Source: DASQMT01 sp963827335
GTDB taxonomy: Bacteria; Actinomycetota; Thermoleophilia; Solirubrobacterales; Solirubrobacteraceae
DNA: 64,000 nucleotides
NCBI GenBank assembly: GCA_963827335.1
Contig: CAWHAP010000010.1
Location: 62,001-126,000 of the forward strand
Direction of reading: 5' to 3'
The notes under the pieces are model-generated. The model saw nothing but the letters and a program-made list of their open reading frames with translations, was not told where the DNA came from and ran no database searches. A program made the position numbers and the translations under genes. Positions 17,250 to 26,482 of this stretch are shown here, piece by piece. The stretch's first letter is position 1; the number at the start of each line of letters is the position of its first letter.

Positions 17250-18547
17250 GCCACCACGACGTCATCGTCGTCGGCACCGGCCTCGCCGGGCTGAGCGCGG
17301 CCGTCCGGCTCGCCGAGTCCGGCGCGCGGGTCCTCGTGCTGGCCAAGGGCGTCGGGGCGACGCACCTCAGCGGCGCCACGATCGACGTGCTCGGCTACGC
17401 GCCCGAGCGCGTCGAGCGGCCCGCCGAGGCGGTCGCCGCGCTGATCGCGGCCGACCCGGGGCATCCGTACGCGAAGGCCGGCGCCGACGGGCTGGCCGCG
17501 GCCGCCGGCTGGTTCTCGGCGCGCGTCGCCGACGGGCCGCTCGCGCCCTACGCCTACACCGGGGGGCTCGAGCGCAACCTGCTGCTGCCGACGGCGGTCG
17601 GCGTGCCCAAGCCGTCGGCGCTCGTCCCGCAGACGATGGCCGGCGGCGACCTGGGCGCCGGCGAGCCGATCTGCGTGGTCGGCTTCCGCTCGCTCAAGGA
17701 CTTCCACCCGGCGCTGCTCGCCGACAACCTGCGCCGCGCCGGCCACCCCGCGCGCGCGGTGGAGCTCGACCTCACGCCGGAGACGCGCCGCGACGTGAAC
17801 GCGCTCGGCCTGGCCCGCGGCTTCGACGACCCGTCCTTCCGCGGGGCGGTGCTGCGCCAGGTGACCGCGCGGCTGGGCGCCGGGGAGCGCGTCGGGTTCC
17901 CGGCGGTGCTGGGCATCGCCGACCCCCACGGGGTCTGGTCGGCGCTCGAGCGCGGGCTCGGCCGCCGGGTCTTCGAGGTGCCCACCCTGCCGCCCTCGGT
18001 CCCCGGCATGCGGCTGTTCGCGACCCTGCGCGCCGCGCTGCAGCGGGCCGGCGGGCGGATCGTGCTCAACAACGTGGTGACCGGCGCCGAGCGCGACGGC
18101 GCGCACGTGACCGCGCTGCGCGTGCGGGTCGGCCTGCGCGAGGAGCGCCGGGGCTGCGACTGGGTCGTGCTGGCCACGGGCGGGTTCGCGTCCGGCGGGC
18201 TCGAGCTCGACTCGCGCTGGGCCGCACGCGAGGTCGCGCTGGGGCTGCCCGTCGCGGGCGTCCCCGCGGCGGACGAGGAGCGGTTCTCCCCCGGCTACTT
18301 CGACCGGCACCCGATGGGGCGGGCCGGCGTGGCGGTGGACGCCGGGCTGCGTCCGGTGGACGACGGCGGCGAGCGGCTGCTGGAGAACGTGCTCGTCGCG
18401 GGCGCGACGCTCGCCGGCGCCGAGCCGTGGCGCGAGAAGTCGGGCGACGGCGTGAGCCTGGCGACGGGGCACCGGGCGGCCGAGCTGGTGCTCGGCGCGC
18501 GCGCGACGGCCACGGACACGCCCTCCGCGGCGGCGGCGAGGAGCTGA
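17246..18547 (+). CDS. glpB: Anaerobic-type glycerol-3-phosphate dehydrogenase subunit B
   Basis: 433 residues, GTG start overlapping the glpA stop. The flavoprotein subunit passes electrons from GlpA to GlpC. The dinucleotide motif is VIVVGTGLAGLSAAVRLAE at residues 6-24; the GATHLSGATIDVLGY segment near 45 and the C-terminal GRAGVAVDAGLRP and LVAGATLAGAEPWREKSGDG are typical for GlpB. The stop is two bases before the glpC ATG. Actinobacteria more often carry the single-subunit aerobic GlpD, so a three-subunit enzyme points to electron transfer into the quinone pool under varied oxygen supply. Confidence 0.93.
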   Translation: MSHHDVIVVGTGLAGLSAAVRLAESGARVLVLAKGVGATHLSGATIDVLGYAPERVERPAEAVAALIAADPGHPYAKAGADGLAAAAGWFSARVADGPLAPYAYTGGLERNLLLPTAVGVPKPSALVPQTMAGGDLGAGEPICVVGFRSLKDFHPALLADNLRRAGHPARAVELDLTPETRRDVNALGLARGFDDPSFRGAVLRQVTARLGAGERVGFPAVLGIADPHGVWSALERGLGRRVFEVPTLPPSVPGMRLFATLRAALQRAGGRIVLNNVVTGAERDGAHVTALRVRVGLREERRGCDWVVLATGGFASGGLELDSRWAAREVALGLPVAGVPAADEERFSPGYFDRHPMGRAGVAVDAGLRPVDDGGERLLENVLVAGATLAGAEPWREKSGDGVSLATGHRAAELVLGARATATDTPSAAAARS

Positions 18548-18549
18548 GC

Positions 18550-19791
18550 ATGGCGATCCACGACGGCGAGGACATCCTGGGCGGGCTGCTGATGCGGGGG
18601 TCGCTCGACCACTGCGTCAAGTGCACGATCTGCGAGACGTTCTGCCCCGTCTCCAACGTCACGCCGCTGTTCCCCGGGCCGAAGTACACGGGGCCGCAGT
18701 CCGAGCGCTTCCGCGTCGGCGACGAGCCGTCGCCCGACGCCTCGGCCAACTACTGCTCGGGCTGCGGGATCTGCACCCAGGTGTGCCCGCAGGGCGTCCA
18801 CATCGCCGAGATCAACACGCAGGCGAAGGGGAAGTACGCCGACACCCACGGCGCGCCGGTGCGCGACCGCATCCTGGCGCGCCCGACGCTCGCCGGCCGG
18901 CTCGGCACGCCCGCGGCGCCGATCGCCAACTGGACGCTGCGCAACCGGCTGCTGCGCACGGCCGCCGAGCGCGTGCTCGGCATCCACCGCGACGCGCCCA
19001 TGCCGACGTTCGCCGGCCGGACGTTCCAGCGCTGGGCGAGGAAGCACGCCGCGCCGGCGCTGCCGCGCCGCGTCGCGTTCTTCCACGGCTGCGGCACGAA
19101 CTACTACGAGCCGCGGCTGGGGGAGCTGACGGTCGCGCTGCTCGAGCACAACGGCGTCGCCGTCGACGTGCCCAAGCAGGACTGCTGCGGGCTGCCGCTC
19201 CAGTCCAACGGCCTGTTCGACGACGCGCGCGGCTACGTCCACCGCCTCGCGAAGCGGCTCGCGCCCTACGCCCGCGAGGGCGTGGACATCGTCGGCACCT
19301 CGACGAGCTGCACGCTGATGCTCAAGCGCGAGGCGCTCGAGATCCTCGGGATGGGCGACGACGAGGACCTGCAGGTCGTGTCGGGGCGGGTCTTCGACAT
19401 CTGCGAGTACCTCCTCGCGATGCACGACCGCGGGGAGCTCAGGACCGACTTCGCGCCCGTGCCGGAGACCGTCGTCTACCACGCGCCATGCCAGCAGCAG
19501 GGCCACGGGATCGGCAAGCCGGCGCTCGACCTGTTCGCGCTCGTGCCGGAGCTGCAGGTCGTCGAGAGCACGGCGAGCTGCTGCGGCGTGGCCGGGACGT
19601 ACGGCCTCAAGCGCGAGAAGTACGACATCGCCATGCGGGTGGGTGACCCGCTGTTCCGCCAGATCGAGGCGACGGCGCCCGACCGGGCGGTCTGCGACTC
19701 CGAGACGTGCCGCTGGCAGATCGAGGGCGCGACCGGCGTGCACACCGTGCACCCGGTCGAGGTCCTGCATCGCGCGTCCGGCCTCGCCTGA
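18550..19791 (+). CDS. glpC: Anaerobic-type glycerol-3-phosphate dehydrogenase subunit C, iron-sulfur
   Basis: 413 residues. Membrane-associated electron-transfer subunit. Two [4Fe-4S] motifs lie near the N-terminus: CVKCTICETFCP near residue 22 and CSGCGICTQVCP near 73. Two CCG domains follow (CGTNYYEPRL through QDCCGLPLQ near 183-218; CQQQGHG through SCCGVAGTYG near 315-350), the usual non-cubane cluster or quinone-site modules. ATG start. Only four bases separate its stop from the DhaM fusion, tying glycerol oxidation to dihydroxyacetone phosphorylation in one operon. Confidence 0.94.
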   Translation: MAIHDGEDILGGLLMRGSLDHCVKCTICETFCPVSNVTPLFPGPKYTGPQSERFRVGDEPSPDASANYCSGCGICTQVCPQGVHIAEINTQAKGKYADTHGAPVRDRILARPTLAGRLGTPAAPIANWTLRNRLLRTAAERVLGIHRDAPMPTFAGRTFQRWARKHAAPALPRRVAFFHGCGTNYYEPRLGELTVALLEHNGVAVDVPKQDCCGLPLQSNGLFDDARGYVHRLAKRLAPYAREGVDIVGTSTSCTLMLKREALEILGMGDDEDLQVVSGRVFDICEYLLAMHDRGELRTDFAPVPETVVYHAPCQQQGHGIGKPALDLFALVPELQVVESTASCCGVAGTYGLKREKYDIAMRVGDPLFRQIEATAPDRAVCDSETCRWQIEGATGVHTVHPVEVLHRASGLA

Positions 19792-19795
19792 GCGC

Positions 19796-22345
19796 GTGGT
19801 CGGCCTCGTCATCGTCTCGCACAGCGCGGCGCTCGCCGAGGGCGTCGTCGCGCTCGCGCGCGAGATGGGCGGCGAGGACGTCGCGATCGCCGCGGCGGGC
19901 GGGATGGACGACGGGTCGATCGGCACCGACGCGGCGCGGGTGATGGCGGCCGTCGAGGAGGTCCGCTCGCCCGACGGCGTGCTCGTGCTGATGGACCTCG
20001 GCAGCGCGCTGATGAGCGCGGAGATGGCCACGGAGATGGTCGACCCCGACGGCGGGCCCGTCGAGCTCTGCGCGGCGCCGCTCGTCGAGGGCGCCGTGGC
20101 CGCCGCGGCGCGGGCGCGCGGCGGGGCGGAGCTGGCGGAGGTCGCGCGCGAGGCGCGCGGCGCGCTGCGGATGAAGACGGCGCAGCTCGGCGAGGAGGAC
20201 GACGCGCCGGCGCCGAGCGCCGCCGCGGCGGGCGGCGAGGAGGACGGCGACGCGCTCGAGCTCCGGGTGACGGTCGAGCCCCGGCTGGGCCTGCACGCGC
20301 GCCCCGCGGCCCGCTTCACCGGGGCGCTCGCGGAGCTCGATGCCCGCGTGGAGGTGTCCAACGCGACGCGCGGGACCGGTCCCGGCGACGGCCGCAGCCT
20401 CACCGGGCTGGCGGTGCTGGGCGTCCGGCAGGGCGACGAGATCCTCGTGCGGGCGACCGGGCCGCAGGCGGCGGAGGCGATCGCGGCGCTCCGCGCCCTC
20501 GCGGAGGACAACTTCGGCGACCCGCGCGAGGCCGGCGACGCCGCGCAGGCGCCCGCGGACGGTGCGGCGGCCCCCTCCGGCATGGCCGCCGAGGCGGTGC
20601 CCGGCGCCGCCGGGGCCGCTCCTGCCGGCGATGAGCCCGCCGCGGCGCCGGCGGCCGGCACCGAGCTGCACGGCGTCGCCGCGTCGAGCGGCATCGCCAT
20701 CGGGCCCGCCCGGCACCTGCGCCCGCCGGACCTCCCGGCCGACGACGGGCCGGCCGGCACCGCCGAGGAGGAGCGCGCGCGGCTCGAGCGCGCGCGCACG
20801 GCGGTCCGCGCCGACCTCGCCGCCGCCCGCGCCACGGTCACGGCGCGCGCGAGCGCGGCCGACGCGGAGATCTTCGACGCGCACGCCGCCCTGCTCGACG
20901 ACGTCGCGCTCACCGGCCCGGCCGAGCGCCGGATCGCCGCGGGCGAGCCGGCCGGCGCAGCCTGGCGCGCGGCCGCCGGCGAGGCCGCCGACGCCTTCCG
21001 CGGGCTCGACGACGCCTACCTGCGCGAGCGCGCCGTCGACGTCGACGACGTCGCGCGCCGCGTCCTCGCCGCGCTCGCCGGCACGACCGCGGCGCCCGCG
21101 CCGCAGGGCGCCGGCATCGTCATCGCCGACGAGCTCACGCCGGCCGAGGCGGTCGGGCTCGACCCCGAGCAGACGCAGGCCATCGCCACGGCCCGGGGCG
21201 GCGCGACGGCGCACGCCGCGATCCTCGCCCGCGCGCTCGGCATCCCCGCGGTCGTCGGGCTCGGCGCGGCGGTCCTCGCGGTCCCCGAGGGCACGCCGCT
21301 GGTCCTCGACGGCGCGGCCGGCACGCTCGCCGTGGAGCCGGACCCGGACGCGGTCGCCGCGCAGCAGCGCCGGCGCGAGGCCGAGGAGGAGCAGCGCGCC
21401 GCGGACCTCGCGCGCGCCGGCGAGCCGGGCGCGCTGCGCGACGGCACGCCGGTCGAGATCGTCGCGAACGCCGGCAGCCCCGACGACGCGCGCCGCGCCG
21501 TCGAGCAGGGCGCCGAGGGGATCGGGCTGCTGCGCACCGAGTTCCTCTTCCTCGACCGCGACACGCCGCCCGGCGAGGACGAGCAGGTCGCCGTCCTGCG
21601 CGAGATCGCGGGCGCGATGGACGGCCGCCCGGTGGTGATCCGGACGCTCGACGCCGGCGCGGACAAGCCGCTCCCGTTCCTGCGCCAGGAGCCGGAGGAC
21701 AACCCGTTCCTGGGCCGCCGCGGGATACGCCTCTCGCTCGCCGAGCCCGCGCTGCTGCACACCCAGCTGCGCGCCATCCTGCGGGTCGCGGACGAGCACC
21801 CCGTCAAGGTCATGTTCCCGATGGTGGCCACGCTCGACGAGCTGCGCGAGGCGCGCGCGCTGCTCGACGCCGCCCGGGCCGAGCTGGGCAGCGACGCTCC
21901 GCTCGAGGTCGGCGTCATGGTCGAGGTGCCGGCGCTCGCGCTCCAGGCGGAGCAGTTCGCGGCCGAAGTCGACTTCTTCTCGGTGGGGACGAACGACCTG
22001 ACGCAGTACACGATGGCCGCCGAGCGCGGCAACGCGGCGCTCGCACCGCTCCTCGACGGGATGCAGGCGCCGGTGCTCGCGCTGATCGCCCAGGTCTGCG
22101 CGGCCGCCGCGGCGCACGGGCGCTGGGTCGGGGTGTGCGGCGAGCTCGCCGGCGACCCGGACGCGGCCGTCGTGCTCGTGGGGCTCGGCGTCCGCGAGCT
22201 CAGCATGGCCGCCGGCAGCATCCCGGCCGTCAAGGCGGCGCTGCGGGCGACGGACCCGGAGGCCGCGACGGCCGCCGCACGGCTCGCGCTGCCGCCCGTC
22301 GCCGGCCGGAGCGGGACCGCCCCTTCCCCGGACGGCGCGCGCTAG
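19796..22345 (+). CDS. dhaM: DhaM-HPr-Enzyme I fusion: complete PEP phosphorelay for dihydroxyacetone kinase
   Basis: 849 residues in three parts. Residues 1-130 are the EIIA-like DhaM domain with phospho-His9 (VIVSHS). A Glu/Asp/Ala linker leads to HPr (about 153-245) with GLHARPAARF, His167. A second Ala/Pro linker leads to a full Enzyme I (about 287-830): phospho-His473 in GGATAHAAILAR, the PEP-domain motif GTNDLTQYTMA, and catalytic Cys781 in GVCGELAGDP. The E. coli DhaM stops after the EI phospho-domain and needs free EI; this one keeps the PEP-binding half. It could therefore carry phosphate from PEP to DhaL by itself. GTG start four bases after glpC. The partners dhaK and dhaL are 9 kb upstream. 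Confidence 0.93.
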   Translation: MVGLVIVSHSAALAEGVVALAREMGGEDVAIAAAGGMDDGSIGTDAARVMAAVEEVRSPDGVLVLMDLGSALMSAEMATEMVDPDGGPVELCAAPLVEGAVAAAARARGGAELAEVAREARGALRMKTAQLGEEDDAPAPSAAAAGGEEDGDALELRVTVEPRLGLHARPAARFTGALAELDARVEVSNATRGTGPGDGRSLTGLAVLGVRQGDEILVRATGPQAAEAIAALRALAEDNFGDPREAGDAAQAPADGAAAPSGMAAEAVPGAAGAAPAGDEPAAAPAAGTELHGVAASSGIAIGPARHLRPPDLPADDGPAGTAEEERARLERARTAVRADLAAARATVTARASAADAEIFDAHAALLDDVALTGPAERRIAAGEPAGAAWRAAAGEAADAFRGLDDAYLRERAVDVDDVARRVLAALAGTTAAPAPQGAGIVIADELTPAEAVGLDPEQTQAIATARGGATAHAAILARALGIPAVVGLGAAVLAVPEGTPLVLDGAAGTLAVEPDPDAVAAQQRRREAEEEQRAADLARAGEPGALRDGTPVEIVANAGSPDDARRAVEQGAEGIGLLRTEFLFLDRDTPPGEDEQVAVLREIAGAMDGRPVVIRTLDAGADKPLPFLRQEPEDNPFLGRRGIRLSLAEPALLHTQLRAILRVADEHPVKVMFPMVATLDELREARALLDAARAELGSDAPLEVGVMVEVPALALQAEQFAAEVDFFSVGTNDLTQYTMAAERGNAALAPLLDGMQAPVLALIAQVCAAAAAHGRWVGVCGELAGDPDAAVVLVGLGVRELSMAAGSIPAVKAALRATDPEAATAAARLALPPVAGRSGTAPSPDGAR

Positions 22346-22359
22346 CATCCGCGCGCTGC

Positions 22360-22953
22360 GTGGCGATCCCGACCGTGACCCGAGGCGGATTGCGCTCCGC
22401 CCGACTGCTCGCCGCCGGCACCGCGACGCGCATCGCGCTCACGCCGGTCGTGATGTGGCTGGTGCTGGACGACGACGCGGGCGACGACACCGCGGTCCTC
22501 GCCACGGTGCTCTTCTGCCTCGCCGCCGCGACGGACTGGGTCGACGGCCGGCTGGCGCGCCGCTGGGGCGTGACGAGCAAGCTCGGCTCGTTCCTGGACA
22601 CCACCGCGGACAAGCTGCTCGTGACCGGCGTGCTGATCGCCCTGCTCGCCGTCGATCACGTGTCGCCGTGGATCGCGGCCCTGATCATCGGCCGTGAGCT
22701 GGTGCTCATGGCCCTGCGCGGCGTGGTCGCGGCGGAGGGCGAGGTGATGGCGCCGTCGATGCTCGGGAAGCTCAAGACGAGCATCCAGTTCCTGGCCATC
22801 GCGCTCGCCATCCTGCGGCCGGGAGACCCGGTCGGCGGCGAGTACGCCGACGAGTGGGCGATGCTCGTCGCGGCCGTGATCACCGCGTGGTCGGGCGCCG
22901 ACTACCTCGTGCGCGCGTGGCCGGCGCTCACGCAGGGCGGCGCCAAGCCGTGA
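22360..22953 (+). CDS. pgsA: CDP-alcohol phosphatidyltransferase, probable phosphatidylglycerophosphate synthase
   Basis: 197 residues with several hydrophobic helices. The full family signature D-x2-DG-x2-AR-x8-G-x3-D-x3-D is present from residue 56 (DWVDGRLARR, then GSFLDTTADK). PgsA joins CDP-diacylglycerol and glycerol 3-phosphate on the way to phosphatidylglycerol; its position behind the glycerol genes fits, but the family also uses inositol phosphate or other alcohols. GTG 22360 is my choice; a GTG eighteen bases on is possible. TAGCAT overlaps the previous stop codon and may be its own -10. Its TGA overlaps the next gene's GTG. Confidence 0.8.
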   Translation: MAIPTVTRGGLRSARLLAAGTATRIALTPVVMWLVLDDDAGDDTAVLATVLFCLAAATDWVDGRLARRWGVTSKLGSFLDTTADKLLVTGVLIALLAVDHVSPWIAALIIGRELVLMALRGVVAAEGEVMAPSMLGKLKTSIQFLAIALAILRPGDPVGGEYADEWAMLVAAVITAWSGADYLVRAWPALTQGGAKP

Positions 22954-23936
22954 GCCGCGTCTTCCTGACAGGGGGGAGCGGGCTGATCGGCGGGGCGCTC
23001 GCGACCCGGCTCGTCGAGCGCGGCGACGAGGTCGTCGCGCTGGCGCGCTCGGACGCCGCCGAGCGCGCCCTGGCCGCGCGGGGCACGACGGTGGCGCGCG
23101 GCGACCTCCTCGACGAGGACGCGCTCGCGGCGGGCATGGCGGGCTGCGAGCTGCTCTACCACGTGGCGGGCGTCAACACGATGTGCCCGGAGGACCCTGC
23201 CGCCCTCTTCCACGCGAACGTGCGCGGCGCCGAGCTCGCCGTCCGCGCCGCCGCGCGCGCGGGCGTGGCGCGGGTCGTGCTGACCTCCTCGGCGGCCGCG
23301 CTCGGGGAGCCCGAGGGGACGGTCGGGCGCGAGGACTCGCCGCATCGCGGCTCCTACCTCTCGGTCTACGAGCGCACGAAGCACGAGGGCGAGCTGGCGG
23401 CGTTCGCCGCCGCGCGCAGCGCCGGCGTCGAGCTGGTCGCCGTGAACCCGTCCTCGGTGCAGGGCCCGGGGCGCGCGGGCGGCACGGGCCGCATCCTGAT
23501 CGCCTACCTCAACGGGCGCCTCAAGGCGTTCGTGGACACGCACATCAGCCTCGTCGACATCGACGACTGCGTGACCGGGCATCTGCTGGGCGCCGAGCGG
23601 GGCCGCGCCGGCGAGCGCTACGTGCTCAGCGGCGCCGCGATCACGTCGCCCGAGGCCCTGGAGATCGTCGCTTCGCTGGCCGGCGTGCGCCACCGCGTGC
23701 GGATCCTCCCTCCGGCGGCCGCGCGGGCCGCCGGCGCGACGGTCGAGGCCGCCTACCGCGTGCGCGGGCGCAAGCCGCCGGTCTGCCGCGAGATGGTCCG
23801 CACCCTGCTCCACGGTCATCGGTATGACGGCACGCGCGCGACGCGCGAGCTGGGGCTGACCTACCGGCCCGTGGCGGAGACGTTCCGGCGCACGATCGAC
23901 TGGGCGCGCGCCCAGGGCCTCGTGTCGCCCGCCTGA
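22950..23936 (+). CDS. NAD-dependent epimerase/dehydratase family protein
   Basis: 328 residues, extended short-chain dehydrogenase fold. The NAD site is FLTGGSGLIGG near residue 5, with catalytic YERTKHE (Tyr-x3-Lys) near 138 and the conserved serine in VVLTSSAAALG near 112. The NPSSVQGPGR segment and the C-terminal region resemble HpnA/dihydroflavonol-reductase-like members, but substrate and product cannot be told. It is coupled to pgsA by a GTGA overlap, so a role in lipid head-group or hopanoid-type lipid metabolism is plausible inference only. Confidence 0.8.
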   Translation: MSRVFLTGGSGLIGGALATRLVERGDEVVALARSDAAERALAARGTTVARGDLLDEDALAAGMAGCELLYHVAGVNTMCPEDPAALFHANVRGAELAVRAAARAGVARVVLTSSAAALGEPEGTVGREDSPHRGSYLSVYERTKHEGELAAFAAARSAGVELVAVNPSSVQGPGRAGGTGRILIAYLNGRLKAFVDTHISLVDIDDCVTGHLLGAERGRAGERYVLSGAAITSPEALEIVASLAGVRHRVRILPPAAARAAGATVEAAYRVRGRKPPVCREMVRTLLHGHRYDGTRATRELGLTYRPVAETFRRTIDWARAQGLVSPA

Positions 23937-23965
23937 CCCGGCACGTCTGCGGGTATCCGGGAGGT

Positions 23966-24220
23966 ATGGAACATCACGATCATCCCGCCGCGCCCGAGCA
24001 GGTCGAAGAGGGCTTCGAGACCGGCGCCGACCACAAGCCGGATCCGCCCGAGGAGAACCTCGAGCCGAACTACGCCCGCGGCGTCGCGCACGAGGACGTC
24101 CCGGGCGCCGAGCACCACGGCCGCTTCAGCGAGGGCCAGGAGGAGCTCCCCGACTCCCCCGAGAAGGAGGTCGAGGGACGCTTCAGCACGGGCATCGAGG
24201 AGAGCCCGACCAGCGAGTAG
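23966..24220 (+). CDS. Small acidic hydrophilic protein, 84 residues
   Basis: Begins MEHHDHPAAPEQVEEGFETG. Rich in Glu, Asp, Pro and His with no hydrophobic core, so probably disordered. There is an internal near-repeat: GRFSEGQEELPDSPEKEV followed by GRFSTGIEES. GGGAGG lies just before the ATG. The repeated GRFS-EG-EE pattern seems familiar from small proteins of related actinobacteria, of unknown function. The TAG abuts the convergent patatin stop. Confidence 0.6.
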   Translation: MEHHDHPAAPEQVEEGFETGADHKPDPPEENLEPNYARGVAHEDVPGAEHHGRFSEGQEELPDSPEKEVEGRFSTGIEESPTSE

Positions 24221-25219
24221 TCATCCGGCCGGCAGCGGCCGGAACCCCGGCCCGGCCTGCAGGGCGCGCTCCACGAGGCGCTCGGCCTCGACGGCCGCGC
24301 GCGCGAGGATCGGCGCGCGCCGCTCGAGCTGGCCGACGCACGGCGTCCCCTCCGGCGGGCGCAGCCCCAGGACGTAGGGCTGGGCGTCGCCCGGCTCGAT
24401 CGAGCGGCGTGCGATGCCGTCCACCACGCCCTCGTAGGCCGCGATCCGTGCGCGGTAGAGCGTGACCAGGGCCGGGTTGAGCCCACGCAGGTGGCGCTCG
24501 ATCAGCCGGTCGCCGACGCGCGACGCGCTCCGGCGCGGCACGCCGTAGGGCCGGGTCTGGAGCGCCAGCACGTGCGTCGCCCCCGCGGCGATCGCCTCGG
24601 CGACCGGGATCGGCGCGCCCATGCCGCCGTCGATGTAGCGCCGCCCGTCGATCTCCACCGGCGGGCCGCCCGCGAGCGGCATGCGGCTCGAGGCGAGGAT
24701 CGCGTCCCACAGCTCGCGCTTGCTGCGCATCCCCGTGATGTCGACCGGCTGCGCGGTGTCGACGGCGGTGGCGACGCAGTGCAGCGCGATCGGGCTCGCC
24801 AGCACGCGCTCGTGGCGGCCCTCGTCGAGCCCGCCGGAGGCGAAGTCGAGGATCCGGTTGACGTCGATCACCGGCCGCCCGCGCAGGATCCGCGCCGGGT
24901 TGACGAAGGCGCGCGAGGCCAGCGGACCGTGGTACGTCGCGGCGCCGTGCTGCGCGACGCCGGCGAGCAGCGCCGCGCCGTTGATCGCGCCCGCCGAGGC
25001 GCCGACGACCAGGTCGAAGCACGGCGTCAGCCCGAGCCGCTCGAGCGCGGCCGTCATCCCCGCCGACACGACCCCGCGCATCCCGCCGCCCTCGAGCACG
25101 AGCGCGACCGTGTGCGGGTCGTCCCGCCCGCCCGGGCGGGAGCCGGCCTCGCGGCGGGCGCGGAGCAGGTCGGCGACCGGATGGCGCGCGCCCGCCGATA
25201 CGAAGGCGTCGGGTGCCAT
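24221..25219 (-). CDS. Patatin-like phospholipase
   Basis: 332 residues from ATG 25219 (an in-frame ATG at 25231 would add four). The Ser-Asp dyad enzyme pattern is complete: oxyanion loop EGGGMRG near 45, nucleophile GASAG near 73, and catalytic Asp in YIDGGMGAPIP near 195. It is likely to hydrolyse acyl esters of phospholipids, in the cytosol or at the membrane; no signal peptide is seen. The start lies only 21 bases from the divergent alditol-oxidase start, so the promoters must overlap. Confidence 0.87.
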   Translation of the reverse strand: MAPDAFVSAGARHPVADLLRARREAGSRPGGRDDPHTVALVLEGGGMRGVVSAGMTAALERLGLTPCFDLVVGASAGAINGAALLAGVAQHGAATYHGPLASRAFVNPARILRGRPVIDVNRILDFASGGLDEGRHERVLASPIALHCVATAVDTAQPVDITGMRSKRELWDAILASSRMPLAGGPPVEIDGRRYIDGGMGAPIPVAEAIAAGATHVLALQTRPYGVPRRSASRVGDRLIERHLRGLNPALVTLYRARIAAYEGVVDGIARRSIEPGDAQPYVLGLRPPEGTPCVGQLERRAPILARAAVEAERLVERALQAGPGFRPLPAG

Positions 25220-25240
25220 GTCCCCGGGCATGATGACCGA

Positions 25241-26482
25241 GTGCTGCGCAACTGGGCAGGAAATCTGACCTACCGGGCGGGTGACGTGCACCGCCCGGAG
25301 ACGGTCGCGCAGCTGGGCGAGGTGCTCGCCGGCGCCGCGCGGATCCGGGTGCTCGGATCGCGCCACTCCTTCAACGGCATCGCCGACGGCGAGGCGCTCG
25401 TGTCGCTCGAGGCGCTGCCCGCCGACATCGTCGTGGATCCCGCCGCGGGCACCGTGGCGTGCGGCGGCGCGGTCCGCTACGGCGAGCTGGCCGCGGCGCT
25501 CGCGGGGTCCGGCCTGGCGCTGCACAACCTGGCCTCGCTGCCCCACATCTCCGTCGCGGGCGCGGTCGCCACCGCCACGCACGGATCCGGTGACCGGCAC
25601 GGCAACCTGGCCACCGCCGTCGCCGCGCTCGAGCTGCTCACGACGGACGGCGAGCTGCTGTCGGCGCGGCGCGGCGACCCGGATTTCGACGGGCTCGTCG
25701 TCGGGCTCGGCGCCCTCGGTGCGGTCACGCGCGTGACGCTGGACGTGCAGCCGGCGCGCGCGGTGCGCCAGCGGGTCTTCGAAGGGCTGGCGTGGGACGC
25801 GCTGGCCGCGCACGCCGACGCGATCTTCGCCGCGGGCGACAGCGTGAGCGTGTTCACCCGCTGGGGGGACGACGTGGACCAGGTGTGGGTCAAGACGCGC
25901 GTCGGCGACGGCCCGGAGGAGCTGCGCCCCGAGCTGTTCGGCGCGCGCCCGGCGACCGTCGAGCGCCACCCGATCCTCGGCCTCGACCCCGTCAACTGCA
26001 CGGCCCAGCTCGGCGTTCCCGGGCCCTGGGCCGACCGCCTGCCGCACTTCCGCATGGGCTTCACTCCGAGCGCGGGCGACGAGCTGCAGTCCGAGTACCT
26101 CGTGCCGCGGCGCCACACCGTCGCCGCGATCGACGCCGTGCGCGGGCTGGCGGTCGCGATCCGCCCGCTGCTGCAGGTGACCGAGCTGCGGACGGTCGCC
26201 GCCGACGCGCTGTGGATGAGCCCGCAGCACGGCGAGGACACGCTCGGGCTGCACTTCACCTGGCAGCCGGACCAGCCGGCGGTCGAGCGGCTGCTCGGGG
26301 ACCTCGAGGCCGCGCTCGCGCCGTACGAGGCCCGTCCGCACTGGGGCAAGCTGTTCGCCGCGCGCGCAGCCGAGCTGCGCCCGCGGTACCCGCGAGCGGC
26401 GGACTTCGCCGCGCTGGCCGGGCGGCTCGACCCGCGCGGCGCGCTGCGCAACGCCTGGCTCGAGCGCGTCCTGCTCAGCTGA
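25241..26482 (+). CDS. Alditol oxidase-like FAD enzyme (AldO / xylitol oxidase family)
   Basis: 413 residues, close to the Streptomyces alditol oxidase (about 418). The covalent-FAD histidine motif GSRHSFNGIAD is near residue 40, with SLPHISVAGAVATATHGSG near 100 and the C-terminal HWGKLF typical of the aldonolactone-oxidase group. Such enzymes oxidise the end carbon of xylitol, sorbitol or glycerol with O2, giving H2O2. Given the glycerol genes upstream, polyol oxidation is a reasonable inference. GTG start without Shine-Dalgarno; CATGAT six bases upstream may act as a leaderless -10. It overlaps the convergent TetR gene by eight bases. Confidence 0.83.
   Translation: MLRNWAGNLTYRAGDVHRPETVAQLGEVLAGAARIRVLGSRHSFNGIADGEALVSLEALPADIVVDPAAGTVACGGAVRYGELAAALAGSGLALHNLASLPHISVAGAVATATHGSGDRHGNLATAVAALELLTTDGELLSARRGDPDFDGLVVGLGALGAVTRVTLDVQPARAVRQRVFEGLAWDALAAHADAIFAAGDSVSVFTRWGDDVDQVWVKTRVGDGPEELRPELFGARPATVERHPILGLDPVNCTAQLGVPGPWADRLPHFRMGFTPSAGDELQSEYLVPRRHTVAAIDAVRGLAVAIRPLLQVTELRTVAADALWMSPQHGEDTLGLHFTWQPDQPAVERLLGDLEAALAPYEARPHWGKLFAARAAELRPRYPRAADFAALAGRLDPRGALRNAWLERVLLS

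Noticed and set aside
15677..18547. Natural GlpA-GlpB fusion protein
   Set aside because: The frame joining them passes about 90 residues of Arg/Pro-rich nonsense where the conserved GlpA tail is found intact in another frame, and the true glpA stop overlaps the glpB GTG.
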